The position numbers and the translations under genes were made by a program. Of a stretch of 64,000 nt of DNA, positions 20,733 to 31,800 are shown one piece after another. Each line of letters opens with the position of its first letter. Position 1 is the first letter of the stretch. The notes under the pieces are model-generated. The model was not told the DNA's origin, did no database searches, and saw only the letters and a list, made by a program, of their open reading frames with translations. Source of the DNA: Erigeron canadensis (taxonomy: Eukaryota > Streptophyta > Magnoliopsida > Asterales > Asteraceae); assembly GCF_010389155.1 (NCBI RefSeq), contig NC_057767.1, positions 1,054,001 to 1,118,000 of the forward strand. Direction: 5' to 3'.

Positions 20733-23005
20733 TGTAACAACCGTCCCAGAAATGTTCTATTTAAGTTCTTAGAAACGTACATATGCCACTGGATCGGCCA
20801 GACAGTTTAATTTATATGAGTTCTAGACGTACTTTAGATGTTCATTATGAGTTTATATGAACTTCAAATTGATCTAAATATTAATATTGTACGACGAGTT
20901 CGTGATTACGCTCAATAATATAATATGTTCGGTTCGTAAATGTTAAAAGTTCATAAAAGAGCTCAGCTCAAATTAATTGCAAAATGGTCCTTGTAGTTGT
21001 GAAATTTCATTTTTATGGTAAGGTATAAAAAGAAAGTGTAAAACCCTAAAAGTTTACTATTCATCACCTCCTACCTCTCTTCACTCACTCCCCACACCTT
21101 AAAACACACACTAAATTCATCTCCTGATTTTGGTTGGTTTGGGTGAAATCATTGATATCATTAGCTTCCTTGTAATCATCAAAACGTGTTTCTGTAATTG
21201 GTTTTGAGGTAACAACAACAAATCTTATGTTTTGATGAAACTAAAAATAAACCTTTTAGACTTGTGTTCTTGATGATTTGGTCGATGATTGATGTCAAAA
21301 ACGTGTTAAAGATTAATGGGTTTATGTTTAAATGTGTCTAGTAACTGTTTTGTGATCAAATTTGGGTCGTAACATGCCTTAATCTTCAAAACTCGTGATT
21401 TTGTTAAGTTCAGTCTTATGTCCGTATGCCTGCAACATCAAACGAAATTATCTTGTTCAAAACGAAATTAGCTTTACGAATTTAACAAAAAACTTCGTTC
21501 AGTTCAGTCAAACGAACTTAAGGTCTAAATTCGTTCAGTTCAGTCAAACGAACTTAAGGTCTAAATTCGTTCAGTTCAGTCAAACGAACTTAAGGTCTAA
21601 ATTCGTTCAGTTCAGTCAAACGAACTTAAGGTCTAAATTCGTTCAGTTCAGTCAAACGAACTTAAGGCTCACTTTCGTTCAGTTCATGTACGTAAAGTTC
21701 AGTTAAAACTATTTTGAGTCAAAACGTTCAAAGGACCAAATCATCCGTTCATCAAGGTCATTTGTGATTTGAATAATCACTTAGACTAATATATGTACTT
21801 CTATATGGTTGTTACGTGCATAGGAGTTCAGCAAGGCGTAATTGGATCTCGATAGATATACTTATCTATCTTTATACTCGTTCACTGTACTAGTTCTCTA
21901 TATTGTACCAGATCACTGTGAGTTCACTTATTCCCCCTTCGTACATTTTTAAAGTTCTTTATCGGGGACTGAAAAGCATGAAAACTATTTTGTACTTATA
22001 TATATACAGACTTATATATATATTTTCTTGACTGTACTATGTACTATCTTGAGACAGACAGACTATTTATGTACAGACTATTTTCAGACAGACTATGCAC
22101 AGACAGACTATTTACAGACAGACTATTTATGTTATGATACTTATTTTCTAAATGTGTGTTTTAGATCTTGAATGGGCAGGATCTTGAATACATTCTTGTA
22201 TGTACTTATTGTCTATGTATGAGACCTAAGACTTACTGCTATCAATTCATCTCCCACCAGTTCTGGGAATGGACCGTAGGTATATGGACAACGTTGTTAG
22301 GGTAGGCCCATCCTCATTCTCCTCAGGACAGGAGAATGCATATTACCTAGACTTATTGATCACCTGTTCTGATCACATGCTCTGGTCACCAGTTCTGACC
22401 TAGTTCGTACTTATATACTTTCTGATTACATGAGTTCCCTGAATTTTCATAGCTCGTTATGGCCAAGCGGATTAGCGGTAATAATAGACATACATATTAA
22501 GTACATTACGGACTCTAATCTACTGTTATTACAGCAAGGTACTTTTGACAGGCATACAGACTTTTGACTAGACTTTTATACATAACAGACTTATGTATAT
22601 TTATAAAGTACTTTATGTGAATCTCACCAACTACTTTTGTAGTTGACCTTTGAACTTACATGCTTTTCAGGCTAGGTTCTAGATCTTAGTATAAGAGTCT
22701 TCCGTTCTAAGCTCATTCCTTTGGTGACGGTTCGTGAGTACAAGTTCTGGAGCTACGAAGACCTTATTGCTATTCCAGTTCAAGTTCTGTTCGATGAGAC
22801 AATTGTTCTGTCCCATGAAATTGTCTATTCTGATCCAGATATATTCTGTAATAACATTTGTACTTCTGTTCTAGATTTAATTATGATCTGTAATGACTTT
22901 GTCCTCTTGATCTTTGATTAATCTTAATGGCTGTGTTGAACTTGTACTGTGTGCATTTGTACTTGTCTGTGCATCCCGTATATTCCGCTTTAGCGGGGTG
23001 TCACA
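20733..23005 (+). mobile_element. Solo LTR (Gypsy-type), family 2, nested in the Athila-type element
   Basis: It starts TGTAACAACCGTCCC and ends GCGGGGTGTCACA, with a perfect 5-bp target duplication CTATT (20728-20732 and 23006-23010). It is 2273 bp long and lacks a primer site or coding region, so it is a solo LTR that entered after the host element. Its sequence differs from the solo LTRs at 3210 and 50729 but the end words and a GTGAGTTC-type block are shared in style. Short reading frames inside are not genes. Confidence 0.9.
21493..21668 (+). repeat. Five 36-bp tandem repeats in the nested solo LTR
   Basis: Near-perfect units containing TTCGTTCAGTTCAGTCAAAC; each can pair TTCGTT with AACGAA in a short stem. 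A degenerate sixth unit follows. A looser series of CAGACAGACTAT words lies at about 22055-22130. Confidence 0.9.
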
Positions 23006-23010
23006 CTATT

Positions 23011-23573
23011 GGGGAGTAATGTCGGGAGAACGTCTTTTGGTTTGTGGATTGATGGCAACTAGTGATATGGGTTGTGTTGGATTAGACTATATGTTAAACT
23101 TTGTGTTACTTTTTTTTAACACCAATTATATCCCTAAATTTCCAAACACATTGTTAAATACCCTTGTGAGCCTTTGTACATTTCAACCATGTTATTTACC
23201 TTTTTTGATAGACGTTATATGGTACTTGTGCCATGGCGACATAGGGACGATTCTATTACAAGCCTATGGTTAAAATATATGCATCACGACTAGGCTTCAA
23301 GGGATTGATATGATATTTCAACCCAATAGTTTGTTAGTTGGAGAAAGTTAGTTGAGATGTTCTTCTTTCATTTGATTAAAGTGCTTAGTCGTGTTTTCGA
23401 GGCTTATGGATCATTCAAGTATTGTCAAACATTTCAATTTTTCATTTAAGATTAAAATTGCTTCACTAAACTTATGGTTTTCCTTCTTTTTGGAATAATG
23501 TCATGTTTTTCAATTGAGAACTAAGGGAATGAATGTTTTGAAATCTGAATTTGCTTGAGGACAAGCAAAGCTT
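23011..23573 (+). other. Non-coding 3' region of the Gypsy element, part 2
   Basis: Continuation of the region interrupted by the solo LTR. No gene is seen. Confidence 0.6.
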
Positions 23574-23588
23574 AAGTATGGGGGGATT
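23574..23588 (+). promoter_or_regulatory. Polypurine tract
   Basis: AAGTATGGGGGG followed by ATT, immediately before the TG that opens the 3' LTR. It is the plus-strand primer for reverse transcription. Two further copies lie upstream at 19218 and 19501. Confidence 0.8.
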
Positions 23589-23825
23589 TGATATGTCCAT
23601 TTATATGCATATTCCCATATCGTTTCTAAGACGTTTTAAGCTTAATTATGTGTAAATTATATGTATATTCGATGCTTTGATGGTGTTGCTAGTGATTTCA
23701 GGCTTAGAACAGGTAAAATGATTAGAAACAGCTGTTGGACGACTTTTAGATGCATTGGGATGGTTCATGGACGCGTACGAGTGAAGATGGAGTGGAAACC
23801 ACAAGTTTTGGCCGAAAACAAGGCT

Positions 23826-23997
23826 GGTGCGTCGCACCATGTAAGGAGGTGCGGAGCATTTTCTACTCAGAAACTTGGAAGAAGTTGGAAAGCAGGGAGG
23901 TGCGACGCACCAACCCTGTGGTGCGTCGCATATCGGGCAACTTCAGATTTGGTAACAAGGCCAGGTGCGCCGCACCTGATGCTTGGTGCGTCGCACC
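23826..23997. repeat. GGTGCG-N-CGCACC palindrome cluster 3 (LTR promoter)
   Basis: Full palindromes at 23826-23838 (central T), 23899-23911 (A), 23962-23978 (CAGGTGCGCCGCACCTG) and 23985-23997 (T), plus half sites. The last ends about 33 bp before the TATA box. Confidence 0.92.
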
Positions 23998-24029
23998 TGT
24001 AGGTCGGTTTGTGAAGACCTCTTGCGAAC

Positions 24030-24039
24030 TCTATAAATA
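24030..24039 (+). promoter_or_regulatory. TATA box of the Gypsy LTR
   Basis: CTATAAATAC about 440 bp into the LTR, the only good TATA match near the palindrome cluster. The transcription start would lie near 24065, in the matching R region of the LTR. Confidence 0.65.
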
Positions 24040-25090
24040 CAAGGCCATAACCCTCCCATTCGACACACAATCACTTCTAGTCGACTTTAGGGTTCTTTGG
24101 GGGTATTCTTAGCAGCTTTTTCGTCCATCAAGGTCTAAGGGTTGTTCGTGATCTCCAAGGCATTCGGTTGTCGATTTTCTTAGCGTTTACTTGTTTTCTA
24201 CACATTGGTACAATATGTTCTTCTATATTTTTACTCTTTGTGCTTTGTTTTTTGATTATGAGTAGCTAAATAATTCGTCATCCACTGAGATGAAGTGATA
24301 CATTGAATAATGGTTGCATAAATCTTTTGAATTCAAGTTGATTTGATTTAACGTTGTGTCGTAATCTTAGCTTATTAATTCTTTGTTATTTAACTCTCAA
24401 ATTGCGGATAGTTTTTGCATAACTTCAGTGGTAACTAGGTTGTGTAGAAGTTATTTTGATTGCTTGGTTAGAAGCAATTGTTTCTATGACGGGTACGGTA
24501 GGAAGTAATTGATAGTTAATAAGGGTTAACGGGTTAATGGTTGGGTACAATCAATAGACACAATTGTTATCTAAATAACCAAAACAATTAATTGACTAGG
24601 AAAGTTATGAAAGGCGTCTTGGGGGTATCGGTCTTAGTAATGGAACTAGTTAATCAAGGGAATTTAATAAAGTAACGAACTTGACGGGTACGGGGTGAGT
24701 CTTTGTTAGTTCTCGGTTATAAAATCAACATAATTGAATTGTTTCTTCAAATATATGCAACCTAAATAATGTGTATCATGGAGTCGAAGTGGATGATCTT
24801 CTCATCCTAATTGATTTACAACAAATTTCTTTTCGATAAATTCTACGGAATTTCTAACTCTTCCAATCAACTAACTTTCAATTTTAAAAATCAATATGAC
24901 GTGGTGTCTTTAAAAAACCAAACTTTCTTTTAAATTACTTAAAACTCACTAACTCTTCTTAGTCTCCATGGAACGAACCTTTACTTACTTCAATCTATAT
25001 TACATACGAATGGGTCCACTGCCCGATTGTGTGTGGTAAACGATTCGGAGTATTTATAGGATTTTAATTTAACTAGATTTTCACACATCA

Positions 25091-26675
25091 GACGTATAGC
25101 TTATATGATTGTCACATATACCTGGATATATCCAATAATTGAAATTTGAAAGTTTACTACATATAATGAATACCCAAGTACTTTCTATGAGATTAGGCTT
25201 CTGGTATGCAATGAATTAATAGCAAGGACACGGTCCTCACAATAGATTACGCGGGAAGATTTGAAGTTTAAGAGGGAACTGGAAATTTTGAAACATACAT
25301 TTAAATAATTAAAAAAAATATTATTCGTTTTGACTATGAGTCAAACATATTAAATAATTAAAAAAAATAAAAGTTGGTCTAAGTGAACATTATCCTCGTT
25401 AAATGTCTAATCAAACTAAAAATTAATTGGGCCCACCATTTTTGTCTTTCAGGGGGCTTTAATGAGGACTTCTTGTCCTTGCTATAGAACTTTCTTGCTA
25501 AATCTCAATATTCTTGTTGTAGTGTATAGATACTTAGCTAAATGTTTTTCTAGCTTTTATAGCAAAAACTAGATAAAATCTAATACTTATTGCATATTGA
25601 AATTGTATACGAGTTCGTCTTTACTTTAAAAAGCAAAGATTTAAAGTGAGAGGTTTCACATTTTTTATATATCATATATAACAAGTATATACGACTTCAT
25701 CTTCTATCCCTTTTAGTTCGACTTGATTTTGTTGTTCAAGGTGATCGAGAGTTTAAATGAGCTAGGTTTTCTATTTTCTTTTTTCTTTTACACATATAAA
25801 CACATAAATTTTGATAACGGATTTGGATATGATTAATTTTAATAACGAGCTAGGTAATTTTTATATTAGTTTTATAATTACTTTGTAATTTTTAATAAAG
25901 ACTTAATTAGTAATTAGGTGGACTAGTTTGACAATTTGACATGATGTTTATTTACTGGACCTTGAAAATGCTTCGGCCAAGTGTTAAATCGGTTGTGGGT
26001 GTACTACTGTTGACTTTTTTTTTTTTTAACATTACTACTGTTGACTTAATAGTTGAACTTTAACTCTTATAAAAATGTCCGGCCCATTCAAATTCTGTTG
26101 GGCCTAATCGAGAAATGATCTAAGTTTTTATCAATGGTTAACAGTAGAGATTGTTTTCTTTTACACTTATTGTTGAGTTTAAAGTGCGTGAAGAAAAAAT
26201 GGAATGGGTTGAAAAGAAAGTAAGAAAAGAAAAAAAAGAATTATTTTATCTCATTTTTTAGTTACTAGATTGGTGTCTGAGCAATGAAGCGGTGTTAACG
26301 GCGACAATGATGATTTGGTTATTAACGTAAAAGTAATTTCATTGCGGTCGAAGATATGAATTATTATGTGGGATATGAAAGGGGGAGGAGGGGGATGAAT
26401 TTTGAGTTAAGGTTTTTTCTATGTGTTTCTGCGAGAGAGAGAAAGAAAGATAAAGGTTGAAATTTTTTAATACTCTATCAGCAGTAAAATTTTTCTATCA
26501 ACTTAAATACTCTGATTTTTTAATACAAAAATGAAACCAGGCGACATAGTAAAATGCTAAATCGACTTGACCATGCACAACGTACAACTACAAACTCCCA
26601 AGAAATAATTAATGATTGAACTTTCCTCTCTAGAAACTTGCACATAAAATTGAAATGTACTTTAATATAGAATAA
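25091..26675. other. Intergenic between the Gypsy element and a Helitron
   Basis: No gene is supported. A CACTA-type MITE remnant occupies about 25221-25524; the rest is AT-rich with simple runs. Confidence 0.5.
25221..25524 (-). mobile_element. CACTA-type MITE remnant, one end only
   Basis: The right end reads, on the minus strand, CACTACAACAAGAATATT, a CACTA-type terminus. Inner arms AGCAAGGAC and GTCCTTGCT can fold back. The left terminus is not found. The same kind of end occurs at 52119 and 55703. Confidence 0.45.
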
Positions 26676-27472
26676 TCTATATATTTATTAAAACAGTAGA
26701 AATCCAGACGATTTTAAAGCATCCTCAACTTAAAACTATCTTATAACATTGCCACATAAGCTTTAATTCTAGGTTGCACTTTTATAAAATTTTAGCCAAT
26801 ATTTTAATTAGAAAAAGAAATGAAATAAAAATAAAAACTCAAAGATATTATTTAACACTAAAAACTCAATATATTATCTAACATGACATATTCTTTTTCT
26901 TAGCAAACATTTTGTTGCCCTGCTCTAATTATATTAATATTAATTATATAATTAGCAATGCGATATTACCTACCCAAAAAACAAATATTTCTTCACCTAC
27001 TCAATTCATTGTAATTTTAATTTTGTTTTTAGTCATCTTTAAAGTTTTTCATCTTTCACGAATTTTATTATTTGATGATGTAAACTTCATTAAAATATTT
27101 TATTTGAATGGGTATGATAAAATTCTAATGGATTACATATCAGTTTGCAAAAATAAGAGATTGTTGTGGTCTTACATTATATTAAAATTTACTTTAATTT
27201 TGTGTTTATTAATATTGCGTGAAGTATAATATGTCTTACATAAAATTAATAATTATAATTACTTATTAATCGACTAATAATTAAATAATAACAGTTATAC
27301 TTTGGATATATATACTAAATATATATAAATATTTCCATTATCGATAAATATAGATTTATGTATATATGCTTAAGATATAAGTTATAATTGTTAAAAATTA
27401 TTATTTATACTAATATAACATAAATGAATAACTTTTTTAAACAACCACATATCGTGCGGGTAAAAAACCTAA
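26676..27472 (+). mobile_element. Non-autonomous Helitron
   Basis: It starts TCTATATATTTATT after a host A, has an imperfect hairpin with GTGCGGG at 27455-27461 close to its end, and ends CTAA before a host T. This matches the TC...CTRR rule and A/T insertion. It is 797 bp long. It resembles the Helitron at 6894-7456 and ends 9 bp from the last codon of the HSP70 pseudogene. A reading frame inside it (26912-27229) is not a recognised gene. Confidence 0.78.
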
Positions 27473-28525
27473 TCATAATATTAGTATAATAAACTAATAA
27501 ATTGGTTAACATCATAGAGTCCTGCTATTGTCCACTTAAAATGAGTATAAACAATCCTTAAACGATATAAACAATCCTCTAAGGCATTGTATGCATCCAT
27601 TCTCTTCTTGTAATCCTGATCTTCAATTTTAAACTTCTCAGCTTGAATCATTTTCTCCATCTCTTGCTTCAACAATCTTCCACTGTGATTGGTAACAATA
27701 AGTTTTTCAGTCTTACCAGTTGATACCACCTTAGACGTGACTGTGAGGATGCCATTAACATCTATGTCATAGGTATCCTCAACTTCCGCGTCTCCCATGG
27801 AGGCAGGTGGAATTCCAGAAATTCTAAACTCTCCTAACAAATAGTTGTCGGTAGATCTAGTCCTCTCCCCTTGATAAACCCTGATATCCATAGAATATTG
27901 GTTGTCTGCACCCGTAACAAAATTAGCAGACTTCTTGGTAGGAATAAGAGTGTTTCGTGGAATGATAAATTCCATTATTTCTCCATCAATCTCTGAGCCA
28001 AGGGACAAGGGGGTGACCTCCTTTAGGACCAAGTCTTTTAGCATCAATGCAGTCTCACCACATAGCTTTGCAGCCATAACGGCTGCTCCATATGCAACGG
28101 CTTCATCAGGATTGATGTTCTTGCATAACTCCTTTTCACCAAAAAATTCCCGCAACATACATTGGATCTTCAGTATTCTTGTAGACCCACCTACAAGAAT
28201 TACATCATCTACACGTTCTTCACATATACTTGCATCAGCTAAACAAGCCTTCACCTTCTCCATACAATCGACAAAAAAGTTCATATTCAGCTCCTCAAAC
28301 TTGGCACAACTGATATTCAAGGAAAAATCAATACCCTCGTGCAACATTTCTATTTCAATGGAAGTTTTAGTAGCATACAAAAGAACTTTCTTTGCTTTCT
28401 CGCATCGCTCTCTGGTTTCCAGTCATATCCTTTTCCCATTTTTTCCTAAAATCATCAGCACAAAAATTAACCATGCATTTATCGAAATCCTCACCTCCCA
28501 AATGAGTGTCGCCAGAAACAGCCTC

Positions 28526-28763
28526 TGTTAGACAATGTGGGATCAGAAATCAATTCATCACTTCCCTAAGATAAAAGGTCGAGACTAAAAGACCACAGCA
28601 TCAAGAATCAAGAAACAAGGCCCAAGGTCCATAATTAGAGTCGTTTGGTTTAGACCTAAGTTTCCATATATAGTTTTCAATTCTTGTATAAATATAGATA
28701 TCATGTAAGTCGATTATCATCAATGAAAAGTAAAACATAAAAGTTCAATTCCATTCGTTGACA
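28526..28763 (+). repeat. 5' LTR of the Copia element
   Basis: TGTTAGACAATG...CATTCGTTGACA, 238 bp, identical to 33474-33711. Confidence 0.97.
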
Positions 28764-28775
28764 TGGTATCAGAGC
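28764..28775 (+). promoter_or_regulatory. Primer-binding site (initiator tRNA-Met)
   Basis: TGGTATCAGAGC directly after the 5' LTR, the usual Copia primer site. Confidence 0.95.
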
Positions 28776-28858
28776 CACGATTAATTCTGGCATCATCATC
28801 TACTTTTTAGTTTCACCATACAAATCATCAAAATCATCATTGTCAGTATTAAGCCACC

Positions 28859-31800
28859 ATGGGCGATAAACCCGGCGGCTCTGACTCAGAGATTAGTCTT
28901 ACAGTTAACTAATCTTTTACAAAACAATTCAAATCATCAACCACAAATTCCAAAACTTTCCGATAATCTTACGATTAATCTGAAGTTAAACAGTCAAAAC
29001 TATGCTTTGTGGACTCGAATGATTCGAGTCGCCATAGGCGGAAAATCAAAGAATCTTTTAAATCACTTAACAGACGTACCTCCTGAGAAGACAACATCAG
29101 AAAAATATGAAGTTTGGGAGCAAGAGGACCTTATTGTGTTCTCTTGGCTCATACAAAATATCAAACCGAACCTTGCCGGAAATCTGACCGAGTTTTCCAC
29201 CTCCAAGCAACTATGGGATGCCTTGGTCACTACGTATAGTAGTGGTAAAGATAAATTGCAAGCTTTTAACCTCCATGTCAAAGCCAATGAAATCAAACAA
29301 ACTGATAAATCATTAGAAGACTTTTGGATTTCGCTTCAAGGAGTTTGGGGTGAGATAGATCGTGTAGATCCAAACCCGATGAAGTGTGCCGATGATATCA
29401 AAAAGTATGCAGAGATTCGTTCTAAACAGAAACTATTCCAATTTTTAAATGGGTTAGATCGGAAGTTCGAGTCTATTAAAAGAGAGATTCTTCGAACCGA
29501 TCCCTTACCGGCGGTCGAAGCAGCTTACGCCACCGTTCAAAAAGAAGCCGCTCACCAGAATATTCTGGGAGCAACTCACTCCGCCGGAGAATCGTCCGGT
29601 ATTGCCACCGGATTAATGGTCAAAGAAGAAAATGGATTCGGGTTCGCCACCAAAAGGTTTAATCGGGTTCATGACAATCAAAAACCCGTGGTTCAGGATG
29701 ACAAATCGAATCTTACTTGTGATGAATGTGGTATGAAAAGACATACCAAAGAACAGTGTTTCCGATTAGTCGGTTATCCGGCATGGTGGTATGAAAACAA
29801 TAAAGGCCGTCGATATAACCCATCAGAAAAAGGGAAACCCTCTACCGCTCGAACTAGCCCCACAAAAGAAAGCAGCAGTATTGATGGCCGGAAAAAGGAG
29901 AAGGGTTTCGGTGGGGTAGCGGCGACCGAAGTTGAAGATGGGGGAGGTTTTTCGGTGATGAATGGTAAGAAGAGAAAGTGTGTTTTTTGGCCAAAGCAAT
30001 ACCAGACACACACACATATAAGTTCGGTTTCAAGAGTGATAAAACAACAAAAAAAATCTTTTTCCATTACCTATAATAATAATAAGTGTATAGGAAGCCC
30101 TAGTGGGTCATGTGTTGGGCTCGGGTATTATGTTGGGCCAGGGAGTATAACTAGGCCAAAGTCATTAGCAAAGGGGATCGTGGCCCGATCTAATCACTCT
30201 AAATCGAATGGGTCATGGATTTTCGATTGTGGTGCTACCGATACTATGACTTATGATATATCAGATTTTTCTGCTTTTTCGAAACCTAGGAAAACTCATA
30301 TTGAAGCTGCTAATAAGGGAAAAATGGATGTTATGAATGGAGGATATGTTATGATTTCTCCAAACATAAATTTAACTAATTGTCTTTATGTTCCATCTTT
30401 GTCTCACAAACTTTTGTCCATAAGTCATGTGACAAAGGAACTTAATTGCTCAGTTCTCATGCATCCAACCTTTTGTCTGTTACAGGATATCAGGACGGGA
30501 CGGATCATTGGGCGTGGTACTGAGAGAGGAGGACTGTATTATGTTGATGAAGTTACTCAAGCTGGCAGTGTCATGCTTGCTCATGGGACTAGTGAAAGAG
30601 AAGCATGGTTATGGCATAGAAGATTGGGGCATCCGTCAGTTAGTTATTTACATGTTTTATTTCCGAAACTTTTTCCTTTGAATAAAAAGATTGATTGTGA
30701 AACTTGCATTTTAGCAAAAAGTCATAGTCAAACTTATAAACCTCGTAATACTAGAGTTGAATTTCCTTTTTCATTGGTTCATTCAGATGTGTGGGGGCCT
30801 GCACCAATTGTTGGAGGTAATAATTTCAAATATTTTGTGATTTTTGTTGATGATTGCACCAGAATGACATGGATTTATTTTTTGAAAAATAAAGATGAAG
30901 TTTATGATAGATTCATTGTTTTCTATAACATGGTTCAAACTCAATTTCAAAAATCTATCAAGATAATAAGAACAGATAATGGTGGAGAATATATGAATTC
31001 AAAACTGGACCAGTTGTTTCAAACCAAAGGAATAATTCATCAAACTACTTGTCCTCATACCCCCGAACAAAATGGTGTAGCTGAAAGGAAAAATAGGATA
31101 CTTTTAGAGATGACTAGGGTAATTATTATTGAGTCCTTAGTTCCAAAGAGTTTTTGGCCTGAAGCCTTAGCTACTGCTACCTACTTGACAAACCGCCTTC
31201 CTACAAAGATCCTCGATATGAAAACCCCTTTGAAAGTCCTCTCTGAGTTTCATAAGCTTCCATCGGTTCTTACTTTGCACACTAGAGTATTTGGATGTAC
31301 AGTATTTGTTCATATTCCAAAATCCTTTCGTGATAAACTCGAACCATGTGCTGAAAAATGTGTTTTTGTGGGATATGGGATCACTCAAAAGGGGTATAGG
31401 TGTTACAATCCTAAAACTCGTCGTATGTTTACTACGATGAATTGTGATTTTTTGGAAACCAAGTATTACTATTCTCAAGAATTCAGTGGTCAGGGGGAGG
31501 AACAAAGTGACACACTGAGTTGGCTTCAATATTCATCAGAAGTTCATATCACTAATCCATCAGAAGTCCAGACTACAGATAAAGATTTACAGTCCTTCTC
31601 TCAAAGTGAAAACCCAAGTCCAGACCTGATATCCGAGGTAAGTGTTTCTGAACCAGTTAATGATATGAATGTTCCAGTGAATGACACACTGCAGGAAAAT
31701 GTTAATCCAGAAGTAACTCTTGAAAGTGCTCCAGAGGTCACTCTTGAAAGTGCTCCAGAAAGATATGTTCTCCCACCAAGATCTACCAGAGGAATTCCTG

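Larger units (their letters stand above)
9752..25090 (+). mobile_element. Athila/Tat-type Gypsy retrotransposon, 5'-truncated
   Basis: A partial left LTR (9752-10189) and full right LTR (23589-25090) enclose a tRNA-Asp primer site, gag, protease, reverse transcriptase/RNase H, integrase, a third ORF and a polypurine tract. The order PR-RT-RH-INT is that of Gypsy; the Asp primer site and a third ORF after pol fit Athila/Tat. By eye the shared 438 bp of the two LTRs differ by about five substitutions and two 1-bp indels, which suggests a fairly recent insertion. Even so, pol and the third ORF have several stops and frameshifts. A solo LTR (20733-23005) is nested in the 3' region. No target duplication can be tested because the left end is missing. 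Confidence 0.92.
23589..25090 (+). repeat. Complete 3' LTR of the Gypsy element
   Basis: TGATATGTCC...CACACATCA, 1502 bp. Its last 440 bp match the truncated left LTR closely. A TATA box (CTATAAATA, near 24030) sits just downstream of the palindrome cluster at 23826-23997, so the palindromes occupy the expected enhancer position. Confidence 0.88.

Noticed and set aside
21395..21706. 103-residue frame with repeated FVQFSQTNLRSK
   Set aside because: The repeated peptide is just the 36-bp LTR repeat translated (36 is divisible by 3); no start context or homologue is known to me.
22721..23273. Two forward frames near the end of the nested solo LTR
   Set aside because: They cross the LTR boundary and the target duplication and have no recognisable domain.
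27902..28531. 209-residue plus-strand frame over the HSP70 region
   Set aside because: It is the antisense of the HSP70 substrate-binding domain; the minus strand carries the conserved motifs.
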